Assembly (NCBI GenBank): GCA_021848365.1
Contig: JAJZUS010000001.1
Span: 62,001 to 126,000 of the forward strand
DNA: 64,000 bases
DNA from: Actinomycetes bacterium
GTDB taxonomy: Bacteria; Actinomycetota; Acidimicrobiia; Acidimicrobiales; RAAP-2
Direction: 5' to 3'
Shown: positions 1 through 8,801 of the stretch, piece after piece
Layout of the letters: each line of letters opens with the position of its first letter
How positions within the stretch are numbered: the first letter of the stretch is position 1
The notes under the pieces: model-generated
The model's input: the letters and a program-made list of their open reading frames with translations, nothing else
The model's database searches: none
Told to the model about the DNA's origin: nothing
Program-made: the position numbers and the translations under genes

Positions 1-1
1 C

Positions 2-277
2 GCCGCGGCGGCCGGTCGGGGCCCCGGGCCCGAGGCGAGCGTGCGCAAGGCCCTCGCCGACGAGCACGGGCAGCACGTCATGGGCCTCGCCCAGGACCTC
101 GCCGGCCCGGCCGCGATGCTGGCGGGCCGCGGACCCGGCGGGATCGACGGCGCCGAGGGCGAGGAGTGGTCCTTCGGCTTCCTCTACAGCCAGGCGCTCA
201 CCATCGGTGGCGGGACCTCGGTGGTGCAGCGCAACATCATCGCCGAGCGCGTGCTCGGGCTGCCGCGCGATCTCTAG
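2..277 (+). CDS. Acyl-CoA dehydrogenase, C-terminal fragment (5' end outside window)
   Basis: Open frame from window edge; ends SQALTIGGGTSVVQRNIIAERVLGLPRDL, typical acyl-CoA dehydrogenase C-terminus. Confidence 0.85.
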   Translation, partial: AAAAGRGPGPEASVRKALADEHGQHVMGLAQDLAGPAAMLAGRGPGGIDGAEGEEWSFGFLYSQALTIGGGTSVVQRNIIAERVLGLPRDL

Positions 278-532
278 GGCCGGTCGGTCCAGGCCGTCGC
301 GGGCGACGGTGACGGCGATCGTGCCCGGCACGCTGACGGCGAGGACGAGGAGCATGACGCTCACGGCGACGAGCACGGCGGCCACGACGGGGAGCCCCCG
401 GACCGGCACGATCTGGGTCCTCGGTCGCGTCGGCGCGATCGCCACGCCCCCCTTCGGCACCCGCTGATCGGGGAAACGACTCCGCCGCCACCCCCGACGC
501 CACGATCGCGGGGGCCGTGGGAGACTGGGCGC

Positions 533-1615
533 ATGACCGCACCCCAGCCCACCATCGTCGTCTGCGACGGCGACGAGACCGGACAGGAGCTCCTCGAGGA
601 GTCCCTGCGCGTGATGACGCCCGAGCTGCTGGGGGTCGATCTCGCCCTCGTGCACTACGACCTCTCACTCGCGAACCGTCGCGCCACGCGCAACGACGTG
701 GTCCGCGAGGCGGCGGCGGCCATGGTCGAGCACGGACTCGGCCTGAAGGCCGCCACGATCACGCCTCCGGAGATCGGGGGCGTCGGCTCTCCCAACCGAC
801 TCCTCCGCGAGGGGATCGGGGGATCGGTCATCGTCCGCACCGGTCGGCGCATCCCGGGCGTCTCGCCGGTCGTCGCGACCTCGCGACCGATCGTCGTCAT
901 CCGCATGGCCGTGGGCGACGCCTACGGCGCCGAGGAGGGGCGCGACGGCGAGGACGGGGGCTTCGGCGAGGTCGCCTGGCGGACCGAGCGCATCGACCGC
1001 TCGGTCTGCCGCTACGTGGCCGAGTACGCCTTCCAGGCGGCCGAGCAGATGGACGGCGTCGTCTACGGCGGCCCGAAGTGGACGGTCTCACCCGTCTACG
1101 AGGGGATGCTCAAGGAGGAGATGGACGCCGCCGCCGCCCGTCACCCCCACGTCGCCTACCGACCACTGCTGATCGACGCCCTCTACGCGCAGCTCCTGAC
1201 CGAGGCCCACGAGCGGGCCCTGGTCATCCCCGCCCTCAACCGCGACGGGGACTGCCTCTCCGACATGGTGCTCGCGCTCTTCGGGTCGATCGCCGGTGCC
1301 GAATCGATCCTGCTGAGCCTCAACGAGTCGCTCCACCCCGTGGTGGCCATGGCCGAGGCCCCGCACGGCACCGCGCCCACCCTGCAGGGTAAGAACGTCG
1401 CGAACCCCATGGCCATGCTGCTGGCCCAGGCGGCCCTGCTCGACCAGGCCGCCCTGCGCCTGGAGGACCCCACCTTCCACCGGGCGGCCGAGCGCCTGCG
1501 CACGGCGACCCTCGAGGGGGCGTCGGAGGGCGTGCGCACCTTCGACCTGGGCGGGGACGCCTCGACCAGCGGCGTCGTCGACGACGTCGTCGCCCGGCTG
1601 CGCGCGTCCCGCTAG
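533..1615 (+). CDS. Isocitrate/isopropylmalate dehydrogenase family protein
   Basis: 360 aa; GDETGQELLEESL, YGGPKWTVSPVYEGMLKEEMD, EAPHGTAPTLQGKNVANPMAMLLAQAALL motifs of the Icd/LeuB fold. Confidence 0.85.
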   Translation: MTAPQPTIVVCDGDETGQELLEESLRVMTPELLGVDLALVHYDLSLANRRATRNDVVREAAAAMVEHGLGLKAATITPPEIGGVGSPNRLLREGIGGSVIVRTGRRIPGVSPVVATSRPIVVIRMAVGDAYGAEEGRDGEDGGFGEVAWRTERIDRSVCRYVAEYAFQAAEQMDGVVYGGPKWTVSPVYEGMLKEEMDAAAARHPHVAYRPLLIDALYAQLLTEAHERALVIPALNRDGDCLSDMVLALFGSIAGAESILLSLNESLHPVVAMAEAPHGTAPTLQGKNVANPMAMLLAQAALLDQAALRLEDPTFHRAAERLRTATLEGASEGVRTFDLGGDASTSGVVDDVVARLRASR

Positions 1616-1644
1616 GCGGACCGGGACCTTCGACCCGGTGTGGC

Positions 1645-1666
1645 ATGATACCCCCGGGGGTATCAT
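1645..1666. promoter_or_regulatory. 22-bp perfect palindrome ATGATACCCCCGGGGGTATCAT; CsoR/CstR-like operator candidate
   Basis: Exact inverted repeat read directly, 21 bp upstream of the DUF2892 start at 1687; resembles ATACCCC..GGGGTAT operators of the CsoR/RcnR/CstR family. Confidence 0.6.
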
Positions 1667-1686
1667 GGACGACGAAGGAGGCTCAC

Positions 1687-1890
1687 ATGACGAAGAACGA
1701 AGGAACGGTCGACCGGGTCATCCGCCTGATCATCGCGGTCGTCGCGGCCATCGCGGCCATCGCGGTGGGGAGCGGGTCGGTCGGCGGCATCATCCTCTGG
1801 GTCGTCGCGGCGCTCATGGCGGTCACCAGCGCCACGGGGTTCTGCGTGCTCTACAAGCTGATCGGCGTCAACACCTGCCCTCGCCAGTAG
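1687..1890 (+). CDS. DUF2892 (YgaP-type transmembrane) family protein
   Basis: 67 aa from ATG 1687 with RBS AAGGAGG; MTKNEGTVDRVIRLIIAVVAAIAAI...TGFCVLYKLIGVNTCPR is typical of DUF2892. Confidence 0.8.
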   Translation: MTKNEGTVDRVIRLIIAVVAAIAAIAVGSGSVGGIILWVVAALMAVTSATGFCVLYKLIGVNTCPRQ

Positions 1891-1917
1891 CCTGCGCCGG
1901 GGAGACCCGGAGGTGAC

Positions 1918-2298
1918 ATGGACCAGATGAGCGTGACCCTGGACGCGCCCCTCGCCGAGACCGAGGCGAAGGTGCGCGACGCCCTCGCCGCTCAGGGGTT
2001 CGGGGTGCTGACCGAGATCGACGTGGCCGCCACCCTGCGCGCGAAGCTCGGCGTCGAGCGCCCGCCCCTCAAGGTCCTCGGCGCCTGCAACCCGACGCTC
2101 GTGAACCGGGCCCTCGAGCGCAGCCTCGACGTCGCCCTCGCGATCCCCTGCAACGTGGTCCTCGACGCCGTGTCGCCGGAGCGCACCCGGGTCTCGGTCG
2201 CCGACCCGGCGGCGCTGATGCCGGGCGAGGTCTTCGCCGAGCTCGTCGCCGACGCGCGCGAGCGCCTCTCGGCGGCCCTCACCAGCCTGCACTCGTGA
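1918..2298 (+). CDS. DUF302 domain-containing protein
   Basis: 126 aa; GFGVLTEIDVAATLRAKLG...LKVLGACNPTLVNRALE...AIPCNVVL pattern of DUF302. Confidence 0.8.
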   Translation: MDQMSVTLDAPLAETEAKVRDALAAQGFGVLTEIDVAATLRAKLGVERPPLKVLGACNPTLVNRALERSLDVALAIPCNVVLDAVSPERTRVSVADPAALMPGEVFAELVADARERLSAALTSLHS

Positions 2299-2921
2299 GC
2301 CTGGCCGACTGGTACCGCCGGCACTTGCTCGTGCGGGTGGTGCACGCCGTGTGCGCGACGCCGGGCATCGGGCGCTGGCGCGCCCTGGCGACCGAGGGCC
2401 TCGCCGGTACCGTCCTCGAGATCGGCTTCGGCACCGGCCTCAACCTGCCCTTCTACCCGGAGGGGGTCGAGAGGGTGCTCGCGATCGAGCCGAGTGACGA
2501 GGCCTGGGCCCTCGCCGCCGAGCGGATCGCCCGCGCGAGCGTCCCCGTCGAGCGGATCGGCCGCGACGCCCAGTCGATCCCCCTCCCCGACGCGAGCGTC
2601 GACGCGGTCCTCTCCACCTTCACGCTCTGCACGGTGCCCGACGAGGTCCGCGCCATCGCCGAGATCCGGCGGGTGCTGCGCCCCGGCGGTCGCCTCCACG
2701 TCGCCGAGCACGGCCTCGCCCCCGGCGGAGCGGTCGCCCGGTGGCAGTGGCGCCTCGACCGCCTCGAGCAGCGGGTCGCGGACGGGTGCCACCTGACGCG
2801 CGACCCGGTCGCCCTCCTCGCCCGGCACGGCTTCGAGGTCGAGGTGCGGGCGCAGGGCTACGAGACGGCCCCGACCCCCTGGAGCTGGGTCACGGCGGCG
2901 ACGGGGCGGGTCGCCGGCTAG
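2295..2921 (+). CDS. Class I SAM-dependent methyltransferase (METTL7/UbiE-like)
   Basis: VLEIGFGTGLNLPFYP motif I; TLCTVPDEVRAIAEIRRVLRPGGRLHVAEHG; overlaps the DUF302 stop by 4 nt. Confidence 0.85.
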   Translation: MSLADWYRRHLLVRVVHAVCATPGIGRWRALATEGLAGTVLEIGFGTGLNLPFYPEGVERVLAIEPSDEAWALAAERIARASVPVERIGRDAQSIPLPDASVDAVLSTFTLCTVPDEVRAIAEIRRVLRPGGRLHVAEHGLAPGGAVARWQWRLDRLEQRVADGCHLTRDPVALLARHGFEVEVRAQGYETAPTPWSWVTAATGRVAG

Positions 2922-2937
2922 CTGTCGTCCGGGGGAC

Positions 2938-3351
2938 CTAGTTGTCGCCCGAGGAGACGTGGTCGCCGCCCGAGCTCGAGGAGCCGCCGTCACCCCCGGC
3001 GCGAACCGTCGTCGTGGTCACCGGGTTGTCCGGTCCCTCCGCGCCGAGTGGCGAGTGGTCGAGGGTCTCGACCTCGACCTCGCGCTGGGCCGTCGCGCGC
3101 TGGATGGCCGCGCGGTAGCGGGTGCGGGCCGCGATGCGGTCGGCGGCGGTGCGGGCGCGGGCGAGCTCCCCGCGGTAGACGGCCGTCGCCCGAGCGACGA
3201 CCCGGGCGTAGGCGACGTCGATGGTGGACATCACCGAGGTGTAGGTCGCTCCCCGGGGGTAGACGACGCCGCGCGCGGCGGCGAGGCCGGGACTCGCCAG
3301 GCCGATCGCGACGGCCAGGGCCGTCGCTCCGATCACTCGCCTCGCCCCCAT
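2938..3351 (-). CDS. Putative secreted hypothetical protein
   Basis: 137 aa with signal-peptide-like N-terminus MGARRVIGATALAVAIGLASPGLAAARG; no family recognised. Confidence 0.6.
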   Translation of the reverse strand: MGARRVIGATALAVAIGLASPGLAAARGVVYPRGATYTSVMSTIDVAYARVVARATAVYRGELARARTAADRIAARTRYRAAIQRATAQREVEVETLDHSPLGAEGPDNPVTTTTVRAGGDGGSSSSGGDHVSSGDN

Positions 3352-3474
3352 GTCACCTCCGCGGGGGAGCGTACCGCGCCGCGTTGTGAAGTTTCTGTGA
3401 GAAGGCTCACGACTCCCTCAGGGCGCGGTCCCGGGCCCGATTCGGTGAGTACGCTCGCGCCCGAGGAGGTTTTC

Positions 3475-4158
3475 ATGCCGACCATCCTGGTCGTGGACGA
3501 CGAAGCGGGGGTGCGCGACCTGATCGGCGACGCGCTGCGGATCGCCGGCTACGAGACCCTGAGCGCCGGCGACGGCCTCGCGGGGCTGGCGCAGTGGCGC
3601 AGCCACCCGGTCGACCTCTGCATCGTGGACGTCAACATGCCGACCATGGACGGCTTCGAGTTCGTCCAGACGGTCCGCGAGACCGACCCCCACCTGCCGA
3701 TCCTCCTCCTCTCGGCCCGCGACAGCGCGCCCGACGTGGCCCAGGGGCTGCGCCTCGGCGCCGACGACTACGTGCGCAAGCCCTTCAGCCTCGAGGAGCT
3801 GCTGTTGCGCGTGGCCGCCGTCCTGCGTCGCGCGACGCCCACCGAGGAGGCCGACGCGCTCGCCTGCGGGCCGCTGCACATGGACGTCGAGCGCCACGAG
3901 GTGACCCTCGACGACGAGCCCGTCGAGCTCTCGGCCACTGAGTTCCGCCTCCTCGAGGCCCTGCTCGCGAAGAAGGACAAGCTCGTCACCCGCGAGCAGC
4001 TGCTGCGCGACGTGTGGGACATCACCTTCGAGTCCGAGACCTCGGTCCTCGACACCTACATCTCCTACCTGCGCAAGAAGGTCCACCGGGACGGCTTCGC
4101 CCCGATCACCACCGTGCGCGGCGTCGGCTTCAAGCTGGTCGAGCCGCCCCGCGCGTGA
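3475..4158 (+). CDS. OmpR-family DNA-binding response regulator
   Basis: MPTILVVDDEAGVRD..., VDVNMPTMDGFEF, KPF motif, winged-helix C-terminus ending TTVRGVGFKL; ATG 3475 behind GAGGAGG. Confidence 0.93.
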   Translation: MPTILVVDDEAGVRDLIGDALRIAGYETLSAGDGLAGLAQWRSHPVDLCIVDVNMPTMDGFEFVQTVRETDPHLPILLLSARDSAPDVAQGLRLGADDYVRKPFSLEELLLRVAAVLRRATPTEEADALACGPLHMDVERHEVTLDDEPVELSATEFRLLEALLAKKDKLVTREQLLRDVWDITFESETSVLDTYISYLRKKVHRDGFAPITTVRGVGFKLVEPPRA

Positions 4159-5519
4159 GGCTCTCCACCCGGCTCGCCGTCCTCCTCGGGGCGACCGCCG
4201 CGGCCGTCGCCCTCTCGACGGGCTGGTACGCCGTCTCCACCAGCTCGAACGCCCAGTACGGGCAGCTGCGCGCCTCGATCGACGCCGTCGCGGCCGCCGG
4301 CCTCGGACACCCGGTGTCGGCCCTGAGTGACGCCATCAACCTCGTCCAGCAGGACAACCTCAACCTCTCGCTCGACCTCGTCGACACCTCGGGCAAGGTC
4401 GTCCAGGTCGCCCGGGGGACGGTCCCCCTACGGGCCCAGCCCACCCTCGCCGACGTGCGCGCATCCCTGACGGCGACCCGGTCCTCCGCCGACCTGCCCG
4501 GCTTCCTCTACCGCTCGATCCCGGTGGGCGGGGGCGACTACCTCGTCATCGCCGGCTCGACCGAGGGCGTCTCCTCCGCCGTCCACGACCTGATCGGCCG
4601 CACGGCGGCGGCCGGCGCGGCGGCGGCCCTCCTCGTCTACCTCGTCGCGAGGCTCCTGCTGCGACGCGACCTGCGAACCCTCGGGGAGCTGACGCGCTAC
4701 GCGACCCGCGTCGCCCGCGGCGACCTCGGCGACCCCCCCGACGTCACGCGGGGCTCCACGGACGTGCGCGACCTGGCCGACGCGCTCGGGGTCATGGTGA
4801 CGGCGCTGCGGCGCACCATCGACACCGAGAAGCGCACCACCGAGTCGATGCAGCGCTTCATCGGCGACGCCTCGCACGAGTTGCGCACCCCGCTCACGGT
4901 CGTCGCCGGCTACACCGAGCTGCTGGCGCGCGAGGACCTCGCGCCCGACGCCCGCGAGCGGGCCCTCTCCCGCGTGCGCTCGGAGACCGACCGGATGTCG
5001 TCGCTCGTGAGCGACCTCCTCTTCCTCGCCGAAGCCCGCGAGCGGCGTGAGGTCCGCGACGAGGTCGTGGACCTGAGCGCCCTCTGCGCGCGCGCCGGCG
5101 CCGACTTCGCGAGTGACCACCCCGCCCGCGACGTCGAGGTCAGCGTGAGCCCGGAGGTGTCGATCGACGGCCGCGAGGACTGGGTGACCCGCATCCTCGC
5201 CAACGCCCTGTCGAACATCGCCCGTCACACCGGCGACGACGACCCGGTGCGCATCACCCTGCGCGCGAGCGTCGACACCGCCGTGCTCGCCGTGGAGGAC
5301 GGGGGCCCGGGGCTGCCCCCCGAGGCCTACGCCGAGCGCGACGTGCAGTTCCGGCGCTTCGACCCCTCGCGATCGCGCGACTCCGGGGGCTCGGGGCTCG
5401 GCATGAGCATCATGGCCGAGGGCGCCGTCGCCCTCGGGGGCAGCCTGGAGCGTCGCCCGAGCGAGCTCGGGGGGCTCGCCCTCGTCTTGCGCTTCCCGCG
5501 ACGCGCCGCGGGAAGCTAG
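4155..5519 (+). CDS. Two-component sensor histidine kinase
   Basis: GTG 4155 overlaps the regulator stop; HAMP-like region, FIGDASHELRTPLTVVAGYTELL H-box, GGSGLGMSIM G-box. Confidence 0.92.
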   Translation: MRLSTRLAVLLGATAAAVALSTGWYAVSTSSNAQYGQLRASIDAVAAAGLGHPVSALSDAINLVQQDNLNLSLDLVDTSGKVVQVARGTVPLRAQPTLADVRASLTATRSSADLPGFLYRSIPVGGGDYLVIAGSTEGVSSAVHDLIGRTAAAGAAAALLVYLVARLLLRRDLRTLGELTRYATRVARGDLGDPPDVTRGSTDVRDLADALGVMVTALRRTIDTEKRTTESMQRFIGDASHELRTPLTVVAGYTELLAREDLAPDARERALSRVRSETDRMSSLVSDLLFLAEARERREVRDEVVDLSALCARAGADFASDHPARDVEVSVSPEVSIDGREDWVTRILANALSNIARHTGDDDPVRITLRASVDTAVLAVEDGGPGLPPEAYAERDVQFRRFDPSRSRDSGGSGLGMSIMAEGAVALGGSLERRPSELGGLALVLRFPRRAAGS

Positions 5520-5845
5520 CGATCGTCGCCCTCGCGCAGGAGGGCGAGCCGGGCGCGGAACTCCGCCTCGTCGATCTCGCCCGCGGCGAAGCGCTGACGC
5601 AGGATGTCCTCGGCTCGGCCGTCCCCGGCCGGACCGCCCGCCCGCCAGCGGGGCCCGCCCGCGTGGTGGTGATGGTGATCGTGACGGAAGTGCCGGAGCG
5701 AGAACAGGACGCCGACGACGACCACGACCCAGAACAGGACCATGAAGAGCATCATGCCGATCCACCATCCGTGATCGCCGGGTCCGTAGCCCCAGCCCCC
5801 CGGACCGTTGTGCCAGAAGTTCGTGTGCCAGAAGTTCATGCGCAC
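5516..5845 (-). CDS. Small His-rich membrane protein with C-terminal SHOCT domain
   Basis: One TM segment, HDHHHHHAGG stretch, C-terminal AEDILRQRFAAGEIDEAEFRARLALL (SHOCT). Confidence 0.75.
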   Translation of the reverse strand: MRMNFWHTNFWHNGPGGWGYGPGDHGWWIGMMLFMVLFWVVVVVGVLFSLRHFRHDHHHHHAGGPRWRAGGPAGDGRAEDILRQRFAAGEIDEAEFRARLALLREGDDR

Positions 5846-5943
5846 CTCCTCGTACGATCCCGACGCTAGACCCGGGCGGCGACGGGCTTAGGGGCTTCTT
5901 ACCGCCGCCCCCGATTCTTACGATTCCGTCCTAGGGTGCGACT

Positions 5944-6351
5944 ATGGAGATCCGATTCCAGCTGGTGGCCCTCGACTGCCCCGACCCCGTGGCCCTCGCG
6001 CGCTTCTACGGGGCCCTCCTCGACCGCGAGCTCGTGATCGACGACGGTGACGACCCGCTCGAGCCCGAGTGGGTCGATCTCGCGAGCGACGGGGGTCCGA
6101 CGCTCGCCTTCCAGCGCGTCGACCACTACGTCGCCCCCACGTGGCCCGACGGCCCGGTGCCCCAGCAGCTCCACCTCGACTTCCTCGTCGACGACCTCCT
6201 CGACGGCGAGGCCCGGGCGATCGCCCTCGGCGCGACGCTCGCCGCCCACCAGCCCGGCAGGGACTTCCGCGTCTTCCTCGACCCCGCGGGGCACCCCTTC
6301 TGCCTGGTGCGCGCGGGCGCCGCGACCGAGGGGGCGCCACCCCACCCCTAG
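5944..6351 (+). CDS. VOC (glyoxalase/bleomycin-resistance-like) family protein
   Basis: FQLVALDCPDPVALARFYGALLDRELV...HLDFLVDDL...FRVFLDPAGHPFCLVR. Confidence 0.85.
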   Translation: MEIRFQLVALDCPDPVALARFYGALLDRELVIDDGDDPLEPEWVDLASDGGPTLAFQRVDHYVAPTWPDGPVPQQLHLDFLVDDLLDGEARAIALGATLAAHQPGRDFRVFLDPAGHPFCLVRAGAATEGAPPHP

Positions 6352-6360
6352 GGTGGCCCG

Positions 6361-6627
6361 GTGACCATTCGAATGCTCGGCACCACCTGGTGCGGTGACT
6401 GCGCGCGCTCCCGTCGGCTCCTCGACCGCCTCGAGGTCCCCTACCAGTGGATCGACATCGAGGCCGACGACGACGCGGCGGCCGAGGTCGAGCGCCTCAA
6501 CGACGGCCATCGGGTCGTCCCGACGATCCTCCTCGAGGACGGACGGGTCCTGGTGGAGCCCTCCGACGCCGACCTCAGCGCGGCATTCGGGATCCCCCCG
6601 ACGGCGGGGTCGGGCGAGCCCGTGTAG
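6361..6627 (+). CDS. Glutaredoxin/mycoredoxin-like protein
   Basis: MTIRMLGTTWCGDCARSRRLLDRLEVPYQWIDIE...VPTILLEDGRVLVEPS; CxxC WCGDC. Confidence 0.88.
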   Translation: MTIRMLGTTWCGDCARSRRLLDRLEVPYQWIDIEADDDAAAEVERLNDGHRVVPTILLEDGRVLVEPSDADLSAAFGIPPTAGSGEPV

Positions 6628-6662
6628 ACTGGCCCTCCGTGCCCGGACTCGTCCGGGTCCGT

Positions 6663-6737
6663 GGACCTGTGGTGCAGCTCGGAGTGCACGCCGCCCTGTC
6701 AAGGCGGAGGTCGCGGGTTCAAATCCCGTCAGGTCCG
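6663..6737 (+). tRNA. tRNA-Asp (GTC)
   Basis: Acceptor stem GGACCTG/CAGGTCC, anticodon loop CTGTCAA, T-arm GCGGGTTCAAATCCCGT. Confidence 0.95.
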
Positions 6738-6762
6738 CTCGACACCCTCGGGTGGCGACAGC

Positions 6763-6835
6763 GGTCGAGTAGCTCAGTTGGTAGAGCGCACGCCTGAAAA
6801 GCGTGAGGTCACCGGATCGACGCCGGTCTCGACCA
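6763..6835 (+). tRNA. tRNA-Phe (GAA)
   Basis: Acceptor stem GGTCGAG/CTCGACC, D-loop AGCTCAGTTGGTAGAGC, anticodon loop CTGAAAA. Confidence 0.95.
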
Positions 6836-6859
6836 CCCAGCACGAGACGGGGGGTCCAC

Positions 6860-7912
6860 GTGCCACTGCCCGAGATCGAGCCGCGCTACGCGCCCGCCGG
6901 CGGGTCGCGGTGGCCCGGGGTCACCTGGCCCACCGCGCCGACCCCCGCCCGCGTCGGCGCCGCGTGCGACGCCGCCTTCGGCGACGTCCCCCTCACGGAG
7001 ACCTACGCGACGGTCGTCGTCCAGGGTGGTCGGGTCCTCGCCGAGCGCTACGGGGGCGCCCTGCCCCGCTTCGACGGCCCGCCGACGCCGGTCGAGCCCG
7101 AGACGCCCCTCCTCAGCTGGTCCATGGCGAAGTCGATGATCCACGCCCTGGTCGGCCAGCTGGTCGACGAGGGCCGCCTCGACCCGTGGGCGCCCGCCCC
7201 CGTCGCCGAGTGGGGACCGGACGACCCCCGCGGCGGTATTCGCCTCGCCGACCTGCTGGCCATGCGCGACGGCCTCTCGTGGTCCGAGGTCTACTCCGTC
7301 AACGAGCCGAGCCACGTGGTCGACATGCTCTTCGGCGACGGGCGGGCCGACATGGGCGCCTACGCGGCCGCCCGCCCCGTCGCCGCGGCGCCCGACACCG
7401 TCTTCAACTACTCGAGCGGCACCACCAACATCCTCAGCCGCATCGTCGCCGACCACCTGGGGCGCCACGACGACTACCGCACCGCGATGGATCGACGCCT
7501 CTTCGCGCCCCTCGGCATGACGAGCGCCCGGCCGGGCCTCGACGAGGCCGGTGTCGTCGTCGGGTCCAGCTACGTCCACGCGACGGCCCGCGACTACGCG
7601 CGCTTCGGACTCCTCTACCTGCGCGGGGGCGAGGTCGACGGACGCTCCGTGGTGAGCCGCTCCTGGTGCGACACGGCCCAGGTCCCCCACAGCGTCGACC
7701 CCGACAGCGACCTCTACTACTCCTGGCAGTGGTGGGTGACCGGCGACCGCTACGGCACCTACTGCGCCCTCGGCTACGAGGGCCAGATGATCGCCGTGGT
7801 GCCGGCCCTCGACGCCGTCGTCGTCCGGCTCGGCCGCACGCCCGAGGAGCAGGCCGGACCGGCTCTCGCCGACTGGCGCCGCGCCGTCCTCGCGGCCCTC
7901 GACGCCGGATGA
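6860..7912 (+). CDS. Serine hydrolase (class C beta-lactamase-like)
   Basis: SWSMAKSMIHALVG (SxxK), NYSSGTTNILSRIV, YYSWQWWV. Confidence 0.85.
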   Translation: MPLPEIEPRYAPAGGSRWPGVTWPTAPTPARVGAACDAAFGDVPLTETYATVVVQGGRVLAERYGGALPRFDGPPTPVEPETPLLSWSMAKSMIHALVGQLVDEGRLDPWAPAPVAEWGPDDPRGGIRLADLLAMRDGLSWSEVYSVNEPSHVVDMLFGDGRADMGAYAAARPVAAAPDTVFNYSSGTTNILSRIVADHLGRHDDYRTAMDRRLFAPLGMTSARPGLDEAGVVVGSSYVHATARDYARFGLLYLRGGEVDGRSVVSRSWCDTAQVPHSVDPDSDLYYSWQWWVTGDRYGTYCALGYEGQMIAVVPALDAVVVRLGRTPEEQAGPALADWRRAVLAALDAG

Positions 7913-7934
7913 CCCACCCGTAGAGTGGGGGGCG

Positions 7935-8801
7935 ATGGCCCGCCGCGCGAACCGCCTGCGCTTCGTCCTCGCCCTCAACCTGGCCCTGGTGGTGGCCCTC
8001 GTGGGCGTGGGGATCGCCGCCCACTCGCTCGGCGTCCTCTCGGCCGGCGCCGAGTACCTGGCCGACGCGGCCGGCGTCGCCCTCACCCTCCTCGCCCACC
8101 GCCTCGCGCAACGCCGCCCGACGCCGCGGTGGTCCTTCGGGTACGGCCGCTCCAGCGTGCTCGCCGCCCTCGTCAACGCCGGGGTCCTCGTCGCCGTCAC
8201 CCTCGTCATCGCCGCCGAGGCGATCGCGCGCCTGGTGAGCGGCCCCCCGCCGATCCACGGCGGGCCGGTCGTCACCGTCAGCCTCGTCGCGGCCCTCGCC
8301 ATGGGCGCCGGCGCCCTCGCCCTGCGCGGCGACGGGGAGATCGGCGTGCGGGCCATCCTCCTCGACACCGTCGGCGACGCCCTCGCGGCCCTCGGCGTCG
8401 CGGGGAGCGCCGTGGTGATGACCCTCGCCCACGGCCACTACTGGCTCGACCCGGTGGTGGCCCTCGCCATCGGCGCCCTCGTGGCCGTCCACGCGCTGCG
8501 ACTCGTGCGCGAGGCCGGGGGGCTCCTCATGGAGGCGACGCCGCCCTGGATCGACCTCTCGACGGTGGCGACGACGGTCTGCGAGGACGAGCGGATCCTG
8601 TCGGTCCACGACCTCCACGTGTGGGGGCTCTCGAGCGAGGACGCGCTCCTCTCCGCCCACCTCGTGCTCCGCGAGAGCCCCTCGCTCGAGGCGGCCCAGT
8701 CGGTCGTCGCCGGCGTGAAGGGTCGCCTCGCCGAGCGCTTCGGGCTGACGCACGCGACCCTCGAGGCCGAGTGCGAGCCCTGCGCCGGCGCTCACCCCTA
8801 G
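7935..8801 (+). CDS. Cation diffusion facilitator (CDF) family transporter
   Basis: HSLGVLSAGAEYLADAAGVALTLLAHRLAQRRPTPRWSFGYGRSSVLAALVNA; YWLDPVVALAIGALV. Confidence 0.9.
   Translation: MARRANRLRFVLALNLALVVALVGVGIAAHSLGVLSAGAEYLADAAGVALTLLAHRLAQRRPTPRWSFGYGRSSVLAALVNAGVLVAVTLVIAAEAIARLVSGPPPIHGGPVVTVSLVAALAMGAGALALRGDGEIGVRAILLDTVGDALAALGVAGSAVVMTLAHGHYWLDPVVALAIGALVAVHALRLVREAGGLLMEATPPWIDLSTVATTVCEDERILSVHDLHVWGLSSEDALLSAHLVLRESPSLEAAQSVVAGVKGRLAERFGLTHATLEAECEPCAGAHP

Noticed and set aside
5899-6843. 314-aa minus ORF containing LYQLSYST...DLTGFEPATSALTGRRA
   Set aside because: Classic spurious translation antisense to tRNA-Phe and tRNA-Asp
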